From assembly GCA_018269055.1 (NCBI GenBank), contig JAFDVI010000022.1, forward strand, positions 147,078 to 211,077: a stretch of DNA of 64,000 bases, in the 5' to 3' direction. Origin of the DNA: Acidobacteriota bacterium (GTDB lineage: Bacteria; Acidobacteriota; Blastocatellia; RBC074). Made by a program: the position numbers and the translations under genes. Of the stretch, positions 39,737 through 48,177 are shown piece after piece. Within the stretch, counting starts at the first letter, position 1; each line of letters opens with the position of its first letter. The notes below the pieces were generated by a model, which saw only the letters and a list, made by a program, of their open reading frames with translations, searched no databases and was not told the origin of the DNA.

Positions 39737-41527
39737 TCACGTATGCTGTAACTTGACAGGATAAACCAGGATTCCGTCCTTGCCGCCCTTCAGATTCGTA
39801 TGGGTATCGTCTTTGGTAGCGACCGGTTTGTTGGCGGAATGTTTGTTGAGGAATTGTTGAATAGCCGCGATTTCCGTCGCGCTTTGAACTTCGCCGCCGT
39901 ATTGAGGCGTCAACCATTTTTTCGCCGCTTCCAGTTCCGGGATGCTTTTATCCGACCAGACAAACCACAGCGTTTCCGTTCCTTGTTCGGTGTCAATCGT
40001 CAGCCATCCATCCGGGCGATCGGAGGGGATAAATAAGGACTTGCCGGCTTTTAGCGAGGTGGTCGCGTCTGGCACCTGAGCCGGGTCAGGAAACAGAAAG
40101 TTGTAGGCAGGCAAACCGTTTTTCGGCTTTGGCCCCTCGTTGACGATATAAAAATACCCGCTTTCCTGGCTGCTGATAATCATACGAAGCTGATCGCCTG
40201 GAGTGAAGATGATCTCGCCCGGCAATGGGATCGGCTCTTTGGTATCGCTTTTGGCAGTCCGAACCAACAGCGAATAATCAAGCTGTCTGGATGCTTCAGG
40301 AAGCGGAGAAGGTGGCGGAACTTTTTGCCAGCTTTTCCAACCCCACAACGCCAATGCCAGGACGATCACTGCGGCCACGGCGAAGATTGGCAATTTACTT
40401 TTCGGCTTGGATTCCACCGTTGGCGGAGTGGAAACCCCCTGACTGACTTCCGTGCGGGCGCTATGTGTCATCACGGTCCCATACCCTGGGCTTTCCGAAG
40501 TTGCATGAGGCGGTGGGGTTGTGATGCCCGCGGAGCTTACGTGCTCCGATGATTGAGCGCCGGTTGGAACTTTTTCCTCGCCGGCCAGTGCGCGCGCCAG
40601 TTCCTCACCCAAATCCTTGGCGCGTTGGTAACGCTCCGCAGGGTCGAAAGCCATGGATTTGAGCAAAATGCCTTCGACCGTATGCGAGATTTCCGGGCGC
40701 AGCGAGCGCGGCGACGCCTGCACACCGCGTTTTTGCAGTTCGTAAAGCTGCACCAAAGTTTCGGCATAAAACGGCAATCGCCCGGTCAACATTTCGTATG
40801 CCATTGCACCCAACGCCCAAATATCGCTGGATGCGTCGGGTTGACCGCGCAACTGTTCCGGCGCCATATACGGCAATGCGCCAGCGACTTTGGTCTTTTC
40901 GGCGCTGGTGGCGACCTGCGAATCCTTGACCGACGCGATTCCGAAATCAATCAGTTTGATTAACTCTTCGTCGTCGCCGACCTGCTGAACCATGATGTTT
41001 TCCGGCTTTAAGTCGCGATGAACAATTCCCTTGTCGTGTGCGGCGCTCAACGCCTGCCCAATTTGGCGAACGATGCGTGCCACCTGCGCAAACTCCATTT
41101 GTCCGTTGACGAGTTTTCGCAGCGGGCCGCCTTCGACGTACTGCATGACAAAAAACTCTTTCCCGTCAGGCATGGTTCCAACATCCAGCACTCCCACGAT
41201 TCCAGGATGATCCAATCGCACCAGGGCTTCGATTTCCTGCTCGAATTTCTTTTTGAACCAGGGGTTGTGCAGGGCATTCGCGGAATCTTCCAGCAGGACT
41301 TTGACGACCACGCGCCGATTCATCAACTGTGTGTCGCGCGCCAAATACACCACGCCGATGCCGCCTCGCCCAAGCTCGCCTTCGATCAAATAACGATCTT
41401 TGAGCAACATGCCATCAAATCCGGTTTGTTTTAATGACGGCGCGGCGGGAATGGGAGCCGTTCCAAATGGAGTGACAACTTGTGTCTTACGGCCTCCTTC
41501 TTGGCCGGAAATTTTCTTTGTTTCCAT
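39737..41527 (-). CDS. Transmembrane Ser/Thr protein kinase with extracytoplasmic DUF4384 domain
   Basis: 596 residues. The cytoplasmic kinase domain (about 45-310) has the glycine loop GELGRGGIGVVYLA, catalytic HRDLKPEN with Asp172, the IDFGIAS magnesium loop, and APEQLRG. A Pro/Thr/Ser-rich linker leads to one membrane helix (about 379-399, IFAVAAVIVLALALWGW). Outside is a DUF4384-like domain (about 420-500, IIFTPGDQLRMIISSQESGY; FYIVNEGPKPKNG), the same kind as in the protein beside the CHAT gene. Hanks-type kinases with such sensors phosphorylate cytoplasmic targets after an external signal. No phosphatase gene is adjacent. Confidence 0.92.
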   Translation of the reverse strand: METKKISGQEGGRKTQVVTPFGTAPIPAAPSLKQTGFDGMLLKDRYLIEGELGRGGIGVVYLARDTQLMNRRVVVKVLLEDSANALHNPWFKKKFEQEIEALVRLDHPGIVGVLDVGTMPDGKEFFVMQYVEGGPLRKLVNGQMEFAQVARIVRQIGQALSAAHDKGIVHRDLKPENIMVQQVGDDEELIKLIDFGIASVKDSQVATSAEKTKVAGALPYMAPEQLRGQPDASSDIWALGAMAYEMLTGRLPFYAETLVQLYELQKRGVQASPRSLRPEISHTVEGILLKSMAFDPAERYQRAKDLGEELARALAGEEKVPTGAQSSEHVSSAGITTPPPHATSESPGYGTVMTHSARTEVSQGVSTPPTVESKPKSKLPIFAVAAVIVLALALWGWKSWQKVPPPSPLPEASRQLDYSLLVRTAKSDTKEPIPLPGEIIFTPGDQLRMIISSQESGYFYIVNEGPKPKNGLPAYNFLFPDPAQVPDATTSLKAGKSLFIPSDRPDGWLTIDTEQGTETLWFVWSDKSIPELEAAKKWLTPQYGGEVQSATEIAAIQQFLNKHSANKPVATKDDTHTNLKGGKDGILVYPVKLQHT

Positions 41528-41725
41528 ATCGTTTCCTGCGCGGTCGGTCGCTGCGCGCTGTGAGTTCAGAATTTATGACGATGAGATATTAACATTGTGC
41601 GTCCTGCTCGCCTAGACAACGTGATTGTTCAATCGTCAGCTTGCCGAATTTCAGAACCGCGTTTAGCATACAGTTGCGATCAAATCACACCGGTTCAATT
41701 CACGGAAAATCGTTTTTCAAGCAGG

Positions 41726-43000
41726 ATGGAGGGAATGATCTTTAAGCATTTTTCGACTGCTGGCAGCCGCATCGCACCTTTTCTGTTGATCTCGCTGCTC
41801 TTGGTTGTGACTTCTTGTGGGCGGAAAGCTGCCGATCCAATCGGCATTTGGCGAGGCGCCATCAGAAACGATTCGGGAGAAACCGTCGCGTTCACCTTGG
41901 CGGTCAAGCGCAATGGCGACAAACTGGTCGGTGAACTTGTCAACGGCGACGAGCGAACAACTTCGACCAGCGGTTCTTTTGCAAATGGAACCTTGACGCT
42001 TCGCTATGATTTTTACGATGCCGGGCTTGTCGCCACAATTGATGGCGACCATTTGCAGGGAACCTTCGAGCGACAATGGCAAAAACAACGGCTCAAACGC
42101 GAACTGCATGCGATGCGCAATGCGGCAGCAAAACCTGTTTCTGGAAACCCCAGCCAGGAAATCACCGGCGAATGGGTACTGACTGTTGGCGAAGAGCCGA
42201 AGCTGAGTTATTGGCGAGCGGCTTTTCACCAGCAAGGGGGTGAGGTCAGCGGGACGATCATTCCTGTCAGCGGCGATTGGGGACAAATGACCGGCGGATT
42301 TGAAAACGGCGAATTGCGATTGAACCGGTTTGACGGCATCAACTGCCGCGTTTTCCGTGCCAAATTGACGCCGGAAGGAAAGCTGGAAGGAATCGCGGAT
42401 TTTGGTTTGTTCGACCCGGTTCGCAAAGTCGTCGCCGAACGGATTACCGAAAGCAACAAGGCGATTGTCGCCAATTTGCCCGACCCGATGAATCACACGC
42501 GGATGAGCAATCCGGCGGAACCACTGCGATTCAGCTTTCCCGATTTGAACGGGAATCTGGTCTCCAACACCGACGAGCTTTTCAAAAATAAAGTCGTAGC
42601 TGTGTCCATCACCGGCAGTTGGTGTCCGAACTGTCACGAAGAAGCGCCGTTTTTGCAGGAAATGTTCGAGCGGTACGGCAGCCAGGGGTTTCAACCCGTC
42701 GCCCTGGCGTTTGAATATTCCGGCGACGCCGCGCGCGACCTGGAACAAGTCAAAATCTTTGCCAAACGCCTTGGCTTGAAATATCCGGTGTTGCTGGCGG
42801 GTTCGACAGAAGAAGGTCAGATTCAACAGAAATTGCCGCAACTGGTTGGCTTCGGCGCTTACCCGACGACGATTTTTATCGGACGTGACGGATTGGTGAA
42901 ACACATCCATGCTGGATTTGAAGGGCGTGCGACCGGAGAACGATTTGTGAAGTTAAAGACTGATCTTGAGGAAATCATCAGAACACTTTTGGCAGAGTAA
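41726..43000 (+). CDS. Lipoprotein with TlpA-like thioredoxin domain
   Basis: The ATG at 41726 or 41735 starts a lipoprotein signal (FLLISLLLVVTSCGRK; lipobox V-T-S-C). I chose 41726; an upstream extension to 41597 is unlikely. The first two thirds hold two beta-rich domains of related sequence (DPIGIWRGAIRNDSGETVAF; GEWVLTVGEEPKLSYWRAAF). The last part (about 270-424) is a TlpA/ResA-type thioredoxin fold with WCPNC (Cys-Pro-Asn-Cys). Likely an outer- or inner-membrane-anchored disulphide reductase acting in the envelope. The kinase gene is divergent. Confidence 0.88.
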   Translation: MEGMIFKHFSTAGSRIAPFLLISLLLVVTSCGRKAADPIGIWRGAIRNDSGETVAFTLAVKRNGDKLVGELVNGDERTTSTSGSFANGTLTLRYDFYDAGLVATIDGDHLQGTFERQWQKQRLKRELHAMRNAAAKPVSGNPSQEITGEWVLTVGEEPKLSYWRAAFHQQGGEVSGTIIPVSGDWGQMTGGFENGELRLNRFDGINCRVFRAKLTPEGKLEGIADFGLFDPVRKVVAERITESNKAIVANLPDPMNHTRMSNPAEPLRFSFPDLNGNLVSNTDELFKNKVVAVSITGSWCPNCHEEAPFLQEMFERYGSQGFQPVALAFEYSGDAARDLEQVKIFAKRLGLKYPVLLAGSTEEGQIQQKLPQLVGFGAYPTTIFIGRDGLVKHIHAGFEGRATGERFVKLKTDLEEIIRTLLAE

Positions 43001-43074
43001 AGGCATGGTTGAGTAGAACCGATTGACTGAAACTGAATCTTTGTTCGACCAACCGTATTCAATAGGAGAAAACC

Positions 43075-43560
43075 ATGAGTACTAAAAAAGTTTGCTTGTT
43101 GATTGGACTATTGTCGGTACTGATCAGTGGAGACTGGATTTTCGGCTCGGGAATATCTCAAGCTCAAAATGTGCAGAATACTTTGGATGTGCGGACAAGT
43201 GTTGAAGACGGGTCATACAAGGTATTGATTGAAAAACCCGTAATGGTATCGGTCATCAAAGACGGCCAGGTATTGAAACAAGCTGAAGTTCGGCTGAACT
43301 CAAATGCAGCGTTTGCCATTCCTGCGGGGCTTTACGACATTCGGTGTGAGGGAGATGGAATGGTCACGTTGGTAAAACGAGGAATTCACGTGAATGCCGG
43401 TGAAATGACCAAAATCATCGGTGGGCCAATGAAGGCTGGCGCAGGAGCCCACGTGGTGGAATATGCTCCGACCGGTATGTCACGTGAGGAAATGGCCGCG
43501 CGAATCGGCAAGCTTGAAAGTGAAATGGCTGAATTAAAGAAGGCTCGCCAAGGGAAATAG
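43075..43560 (+). CDS. Small exported protein of unknown function
   Basis: 161 residues, with AGGAGA five bases before the ATG. The signal peptide (VCLLIGLLSVLISGDWIFGS) is followed by a beta domain (KVLIEKPVMVSVIKDGQVLK, IPAGLYDIRCEGDGMVTLV) and a C-terminal charged helix (EEMAARIGKLESEMAELKKA) that is probably a coiled coil. No family recognised. It lies 74 bases after the lipoprotein gene and 68 before a Tat oxidoreductase gene on the same strand. Confidence 0.7.
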   Translation: MSTKKVCLLIGLLSVLISGDWIFGSGISQAQNVQNTLDVRTSVEDGSYKVLIEKPVMVSVIKDGQVLKQAEVRLNSNAAFAIPAGLYDIRCEGDGMVTLVKRGIHVNAGEMTKIIGGPMKAGAGAHVVEYAPTGMSREEMAARIGKLESEMAELKKARQGK

Positions 43561-43628
43561 CCAGTTTGCTTAAAAACGATTACCGTTGCAGATGCGCCTT
43601 TTTGATGTGGCGAAAGAGGGGGAACACT

Positions 43629-44981
43629 ATGAGCAAGAAAATCAATCGTCGAGATTTCATCAAGAAAACTTCAGTGACAAGCGCCGGAGCCGGTTTGATT
43701 CTGGGAACCAGCCGTCGCACCGCAGCCGCGTTCAAGGTTATGGACAACGCGAACGACCGGATTCGTATGGGCTTCATCGGCGTTGGCGCTCGCGCGCAGC
43801 AAGTGTTGAGCGATGTTGTGCGTATGCCGGGATTTGAAGTCGTCGGAATCTGTGACGCATATCAAGGCCGTCTGGAACGCGCGCAGGAACGAACAAAGGG
43901 CCAGGCCAAAATTTACAAAAACCATCAGGAATTGCTGGCTTCGCCGGACATTGACGCAGTGTACATCGGCACGCCTGACCACTGGCACAAAGATCATGCG
44001 ATTGCCGCAGTGGAAGCGGGCAAAGACGTGTATATCGAAAAGCCGCTGACCTACACGGTTGCCGACGGTTTGGAAATTATCGCTGCCGTCAAAAAGACCG
44101 GGCGCATTCTGCAAGTCGGCAGTCAGGGGATTAGCACGCCGATTCAGCAAAAAGCCAGGGAAATTGTTCAATCCGGCAGACTCGGCCAGATCACGATGGT
44201 TCGTTCGACGACCAACCGCAACTCCGCCGGAGGCGCGTGGATTTACCCAATTCCGCCAGACGCCAACGAGCAAACCGTCAACTGGGAAATGTTTGAGGGG
44301 AGTGCGCCGAAACATGCCTTCAGTCTGGAACGGTTTTTCCGCTGGCGATGTTACCAGGATTATTCCGGCGGAATGGCGACGGATTTGTTTGTCCACGTGA
44401 TGACGACGCTGCATTACATTCTGGACGCCAAGGCCCCGGAAATGGTAGTTGCCGCCGGAGCGCTATATCGCTGGAAAGATTCGCGCGATGTGCCGGATAC
44501 GCTCGATGCAATCTTGCAATACCCTGAAGGATTCACTGTCAATCTGAGCGGAACATTCAACAACGAATCGGGCGGCGGTCGCAGTATTGAGATTCTGGGA
44601 ACCAAAGGCTCGCTTTCACTCGGACGCGACTTGGCTTTTTCACCGGAATCGGACGGAGACGATAACGGTTGGATCGTGGATGCATGGCCGAGCAGGCTAC
44701 AAAACGCCTACTACAACGATCCGAAAGTCATCGAACGCGAAGTTCCGCGAAAATGGAAACCGCGAACGATTGCGGGCGAAGAGCATTGGGGAGCAATCGG
44801 GCCAAATTCCAATGTGTTGCACATGGAATCTTTCCAAAACGCGGTAAAAGACCGTAAACAACCTGTCGAAGATGTATTTGCAGGCCATCGCGCCGCCGCT
44901 GTCGCGCACATGGTTAACCTCGCTGCTCGGCAAAAGAAACCGGTTTACTGGGATCATTCGCGTAATAACATCAAGGCGTAG
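43629..44981 (+). CDS. Tat-exported Gfo/Idh/MocA family oxidoreductase
   Basis: The ATG at 43629 follows a purine-rich GAGGGGGAA. 450 residues. Twin-arginine signal: NRRDFIKKTSVTSAGAGLIL. Rossmann domain: IRMGFIGVGARAQQVLSD; the conserved EKP (DVYIEKPLTYTVADG) and HWHKDH motifs are present. The C-terminal alpha/beta domain (GGAWIYPIPPDAN, GGMATDLFVHVMTTLHYIL) is the type seen in secreted Gfo/Idh/MocA enzymes of Planctomycetota and Acidobacteriota. NAD(P) must be tightly bound for export. The substrate is probably a sugar or inositol derivative, not determinable. Confidence 0.9.
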   Translation: MSKKINRRDFIKKTSVTSAGAGLILGTSRRTAAAFKVMDNANDRIRMGFIGVGARAQQVLSDVVRMPGFEVVGICDAYQGRLERAQERTKGQAKIYKNHQELLASPDIDAVYIGTPDHWHKDHAIAAVEAGKDVYIEKPLTYTVADGLEIIAAVKKTGRILQVGSQGISTPIQQKAREIVQSGRLGQITMVRSTTNRNSAGGAWIYPIPPDANEQTVNWEMFEGSAPKHAFSLERFFRWRCYQDYSGGMATDLFVHVMTTLHYILDAKAPEMVVAAGALYRWKDSRDVPDTLDAILQYPEGFTVNLSGTFNNESGGGRSIEILGTKGSLSLGRDLAFSPESDGDDNGWIVDAWPSRLQNAYYNDPKVIEREVPRKWKPRTIAGEEHWGAIGPNSNVLHMESFQNAVKDRKQPVEDVFAGHRAAAVAHMVNLAARQKKPVYWDHSRNNIKA

Positions 44982-45005
44982 GCAAAAAAAATCATTCTCC
45001 ACTCC

Positions 45006-45075
45006 ACACTCCCCATTTCACATTCCAAAACAGAAAGCTACCTTGCGATTGAATGTGGAGTGTGAAATGGGGAAT
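45006..45075. terminator. Imperfect inverted repeat between convergent genes
   Basis: The left arm CACACTCCCCATTTCACATT (45006-45025) and the right arm (about 45055-45077, GGAGTGTGAAATGGGGAATG) are complementary except for two or three positions. It fills most of the 108-base gap between the Tat oxidoreductase and the four-helix-bundle gene, so it can end both transcripts. The sequence is of the repetitive intergenic type. Confidence 0.45.
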
Positions 45076-45089
45076 GTGAAGTGGTTCGA

Positions 45090-45440
45090 TTACAGACGTT
45101 TGCTTGATTTGGTAATTGAGACGAGAAGCTTTTTCAATTCCAAGCGGTCAGTGTCAATCGAATCAAACTCTTTCGCATCAAGAAAGCCTCCGCCTCGTAA
45201 CAACTGCAACCAGTATTCGGTTCTGGAAGATTTTCGCAACGCAATGCCCATTTCCTGATAAAAGATGGGTTTTGATTCGGCATCCTGCGCTTCTTTGATG
45301 TGTGCTCCAATCTCCGTTCCTGAAGTCAGTAGGTTTCTGCTGAGAACGAATTCTTTCTTTTCCTCGGTCAGATATTTGTAAAGCCGCACGATACGCAGTG
45401 CGAACTTAAAGGATTTGTCCAAAACGATGTTTTCACTCAT
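45090..45440 (-). CDS. Four-helix-bundle protein (23S rRNA intervening-sequence family)
   Basis: The ATG at 45440 has AGGAGG six bases upstream; a longer in-frame start at 45530 is rejected. 116 residues, helical: FALRIVRLYKYLTEEKKEFV, LSRNLLTSGTEIGAHIKEAQ, FYQEMGIALRKSSRTEYWLQ. This is the S23 / TIGR02436 family, first seen inside 23S rRNA intervening sequences but also common as a free-standing gene. It forms a pentameric bundle with a conserved basic surface. Here there is no rRNA nearby, so it is the free-standing kind. Role unknown; nucleic-acid binding proposed. Confidence 0.88.
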   Translation of the reverse strand: MSENIVLDKSFKFALRIVRLYKYLTEEKKEFVLSRNLLTSGTEIGAHIKEAQDAESKPIFYQEMGIALRKSSRTEYWLQLLRGGGFLDAKEFDSIDTDRLELKKLLVSITKSSKRL

Positions 45441-45554
45441 GAATTTCCTCCTGGCTGAAAGATGGTTAGGAGGGTGGCGAGTCATTTTTATTACAAAGAG
45501 CGCGAGGGGTAAAGACTTGGCTCGCTCCAATATGTTTTGTCATGGAGGTTCGAA

Positions 45555-47138
45555 ATGAGAAGAGTCGTGCTGAGCTTTTTGCTTGGCTTGTTTGTGTTAT
45601 TGCTTGCCAATCCGGCAAACACTCAACAAGCAGTCGCGCTTGATGATTTGAAGCGCCAAGTAGTTTCGGAAGTGGACAAGCTGCAAACGTTCACACAGCA
45701 AATGGTGGATCAGATTTTCAGCTTCAGCGAACTCGGGTTCCACGAATACGAAACCAGCAAGTATTTGACCGGCGTTTTGGAAAAGAGCGGCTTCAAGATT
45801 GAGCGCGGCGTCGCCGAAATGCCTACGGCCTGGGTAGCGACCTGGGGAAGTGGCAAACCTGTCATTGCGTTTATCACGGACATTGATTGCATTCCGCGCG
45901 CTTCGCAAAAACCGGGCGTGGCCTATCACGATCCGATTATTGAAGGCGCGCCCGGCCACGGCGAAGGCCACAATTCCGGAATGGCTGTGAACATTACGGC
46001 GGCGCTGGTGTTAAAGCAGTTGATGGAGAAAAACAAAATCTCCGGGACGCTGAAACTTCTGCCCGGAGTAGCCGAAGAGTTGGTCGGCTCCAAAGCCTTT
46101 TTCGTTCGCGCGGGGTTGTTCAGAGATGTGGACATCGTGCTCGGTTCGCATGTGGACAATGATTTCGTTGTCAACTGGGGACAGCCGGAGCGCAACAGTG
46201 GATTGGTTTCCGTGCAATACACCTTTCACGGCAAAGCGGCGCATGCGGCTGGCGCTCCGTGGTCAGGCCGTAGCGCGCTGGATGCAGTGGAGTTGATGGA
46301 CATCGGCTGGAACTTCAGGCGCGAGCATTTGCGATTGCAGCAACGTTCGCATTACGTCATCCCGAACGGCGGCGACCAGCCGAATGTCGTGCCTTCTGAA
46401 GCGACGGTCTGGTACTACTTTCGCGAACTGGATTACCCCAAAATCAAGGAGCTTTATGAATTGGGCAACAAAATGGCGAATGGGGCCACGATGATGACGG
46501 ATACAACGGTGACGCAGCGCGTTGTCGGATCCGCCTGGCCAAATCATTTCAACAAAGTCGTTGCCGAAGCGACTGCGAAAAACATCGAAGCCGTGGGGTT
46601 GCCGCAGTGGAGCGAAGCAGACCAAACGCTGGCCAAAGCCTTGCAAAAAGAAATCGGCGCAAAGGTTGAAGGATTGAAAACCAAAGCCAAAGGCTTGGAA
46701 GGGCCGAAAGAGCAGGTGATGGGCGGAGGTTCCGACGATGTCGGCGATATTTCGTGGAATGTGCCGATGATTTATCTGCGGTACCCGGCGAACATACCGG
46801 GCTTGCCCGGTCACAGTTGGGAAAACGCCATTGCCATGGCGACGCCGATTGCGCACAAAGGTTCGACTGCCGGAGCGAAGGTGCAGGCTATGACGGCGCT
46901 GGATTTTCTGTTGCAGCCGGAGTTGGTCAAACAGGCTTGGGATTATTTCAACAACGTGCAAACGAAAGAGATCAAGTATCAGCCGCTGATCAATCCTACG
47001 GACAAACCGGCGATTGATTTGAACAAAGACAAGATGGAACGGTTTGCACCGGAGTTGAAGAAGTTCTATTTCGATCCGACACGATACAAAACTTATCTGG
47101 AACAGCTTGGGATTCAATATCCAACTATCAGAAAGTAG
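45555..47138 (+). CDS. Exported M20-family metallopeptidase/amidohydrolase
   Basis: The ATG at 45555 has GGAGG about seven bases upstream and begins a signal peptide (MRRVVLSFLLGLFVLLLANP). 527 residues. The M20 fold: FITDIDCIPRAS (metal-site Asp), GAPGHGEGHNSG (His site), PGVAEELVGSK (catalytic Glu-Glu), VLGSHVDND, and the closing GLPGHSWENAIAMATP with the last ligand His. The dimerisation domain is in the middle (VQYTFHGKAAHAAGAPWSGR). It resembles AbgB-like aminobenzoyl-glutamate hydrolases. Export suggests action on external peptides or acyl-amino acids. Confidence 0.92.
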   Translation: MRRVVLSFLLGLFVLLLANPANTQQAVALDDLKRQVVSEVDKLQTFTQQMVDQIFSFSELGFHEYETSKYLTGVLEKSGFKIERGVAEMPTAWVATWGSGKPVIAFITDIDCIPRASQKPGVAYHDPIIEGAPGHGEGHNSGMAVNITAALVLKQLMEKNKISGTLKLLPGVAEELVGSKAFFVRAGLFRDVDIVLGSHVDNDFVVNWGQPERNSGLVSVQYTFHGKAAHAAGAPWSGRSALDAVELMDIGWNFRREHLRLQQRSHYVIPNGGDQPNVVPSEATVWYYFRELDYPKIKELYELGNKMANGATMMTDTTVTQRVVGSAWPNHFNKVVAEATAKNIEAVGLPQWSEADQTLAKALQKEIGAKVEGLKTKAKGLEGPKEQVMGGGSDDVGDISWNVPMIYLRYPANIPGLPGHSWENAIAMATPIAHKGSTAGAKVQAMTALDFLLQPELVKQAWDYFNNVQTKEIKYQPLINPTDKPAIDLNKDKMERFAPELKKFYFDPTRYKTYLEQLGIQYPTIRK

Positions 47139-47191
47139 TTTTGGAGTTCACGCTTCAGCGCCAAAACACGCTGAAGCGTGAACTCCAAAAC
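47138..47191. terminator. Perfect 23-bp hairpin filling a convergent gap
   Basis: The arms 47138-47160 and 47169-47191 are perfectly complementary; the loop is 8 bases. The stem begins in the stop codon of the M20 gene and ends two bases before the stop codon of the opposite oxidoreductase gene. Its sequence (GGAGTTCACGCTTCAGCG) shares the CACGCTTCAGCG core with the MITE-like element at 35.1 kb. TTTT precedes and AAAA follows the stem, giving a T-run for either direction. Confidence 0.8.
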
Positions 47192-47193
47192 GG

Positions 47194-48177
47194 TTATACC
47201 CATTCGCCGGATTTCGAGCTTTCAAACACCGCTTCGATTACTTTCATATTTGCAACCGCGTCTTCCAGCGGAGTTGGCACTGCCGTGTCATTCAGCACAG
47301 CCAGCGAAAACGAATCGAACTGAATTGTGTATTGGTCGCACACGTCGAACGTGATTTCTTCGACTTTGCCGTTATGTTGATGCCAGATTCTGGTTAGTTT
47401 GTCGGGCGGGGCGTTAAACGGAATTTCGATCTCGATGTGGCCTTCCGTTCCGAAAATAATTGCTCGCTGATACGGCGAAAGCTGCGTCGAACAGGTAAAC
47501 GTCGAAGTTCCACGACCAAAATCCAGGATGCTCGAACTCAGCCGGTCGGTTTGAAACTGCGGGTCGAATTCAGCAAGGCCGAGCACGCGTTTCGGCTCTG
47601 CGCCAAAAATCAGCCGGGACAGCGAAATGTTGTAACAACCGATGTCCATCAAGGCTCCGCCGCCGATATCGGCTTTGTTGCGGATGTTCGTCGGGTCAGT
47701 GTTGAAGTAAGAAAAGAACGATTGAATCGTACGAAGCTGGCCAATTTTGCCTTCGTCCACCATCTGCTTGGCTCGTTGCCATTGCGGGTGCAGCCGGTAC
47801 ATAAACGCTTCCATCACTTTCAATTTTGGATGCTGTTTGGCTGCGTCAACCAGTTGCTGGCCTTCGGCGGAACTCAAACCAATTGGTTTTTCGCACAGAA
47901 CGTGTTTGCCGGCTTCCAGGGCCTTGATTGACCAGGGCACGTGCAGATGGTTCGGCATCGGGTTGTAAATAGCGTCAATTTCCGGATCGGCCAGCAACTC
48001 TTCATACGATCCGTAGGCTTTGGCAAAGCCGAAGCGCGCGGCTTCTTCCTGCGCCTTGCTCAAATCGCGCGAAGCGATGGCAGTGATTTCGGCATGCTGA
48101 CAATGCTTGACCGCCGGAATGATTTTGTTTTGGGCGAACTTGGAAGTGCTGAGCACTCCCCAACGAACTTTGGTCAT
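47194..48177 (-). CDS. Gfo/Idh/MocA family oxidoreductase (cytoplasmic)
   Basis: 327 residues without signal peptide. The NAD(P)-binding Rossmann start is KVRWGVLSTSKFAQNKIIPA. The conserved EKP motif is in HVLCEKPIGLSSAEGQQLVD, and the second domain has GGGALMDIGCYNISLSRLIF. It catalyses redox at sugar or sugar-like hydroxyls; the type resembles D-xylose dehydrogenase or glucose-fructose oxidoreductase, but the substrate is not certain. The start overlaps the end of the Bpt-like gene by four bases (ATGA), so the two are translationally coupled. Confidence 0.92.
   Translation of the reverse strand: MTKVRWGVLSTSKFAQNKIIPAVKHCQHAEITAIASRDLSKAQEEAARFGFAKAYGSYEELLADPEIDAIYNPMPNHLHVPWSIKALEAGKHVLCEKPIGLSSAEGQQLVDAAKQHPKLKVMEAFMYRLHPQWQRAKQMVDEGKIGQLRTIQSFFSYFNTDPTNIRNKADIGGGALMDIGCYNISLSRLIFGAEPKRVLGLAEFDPQFQTDRLSSSILDFGRGTSTFTCSTQLSPYQRAIIFGTEGHIEIEIPFNAPPDKLTRIWHQHNGKVEEITFDVCDQYTIQFDSFSLAVLNDTAVPTPLEDAVANMKVIEAVFESSKSGEWV

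Noticed and set aside
41717..42910. Open frame of 397 codons on the minus strand opposite the TlpA-like lipoprotein
   Set aside because: No recognisable domain; the plus-strand gene has a lipobox and thioredoxin motif.
46263..47117. Open frame of 284 codons on the minus strand opposite the M20 peptidase
   Set aside because: Arg/His/Phe-rich translation with no domain; the M20 metal-site motifs are on the other strand.
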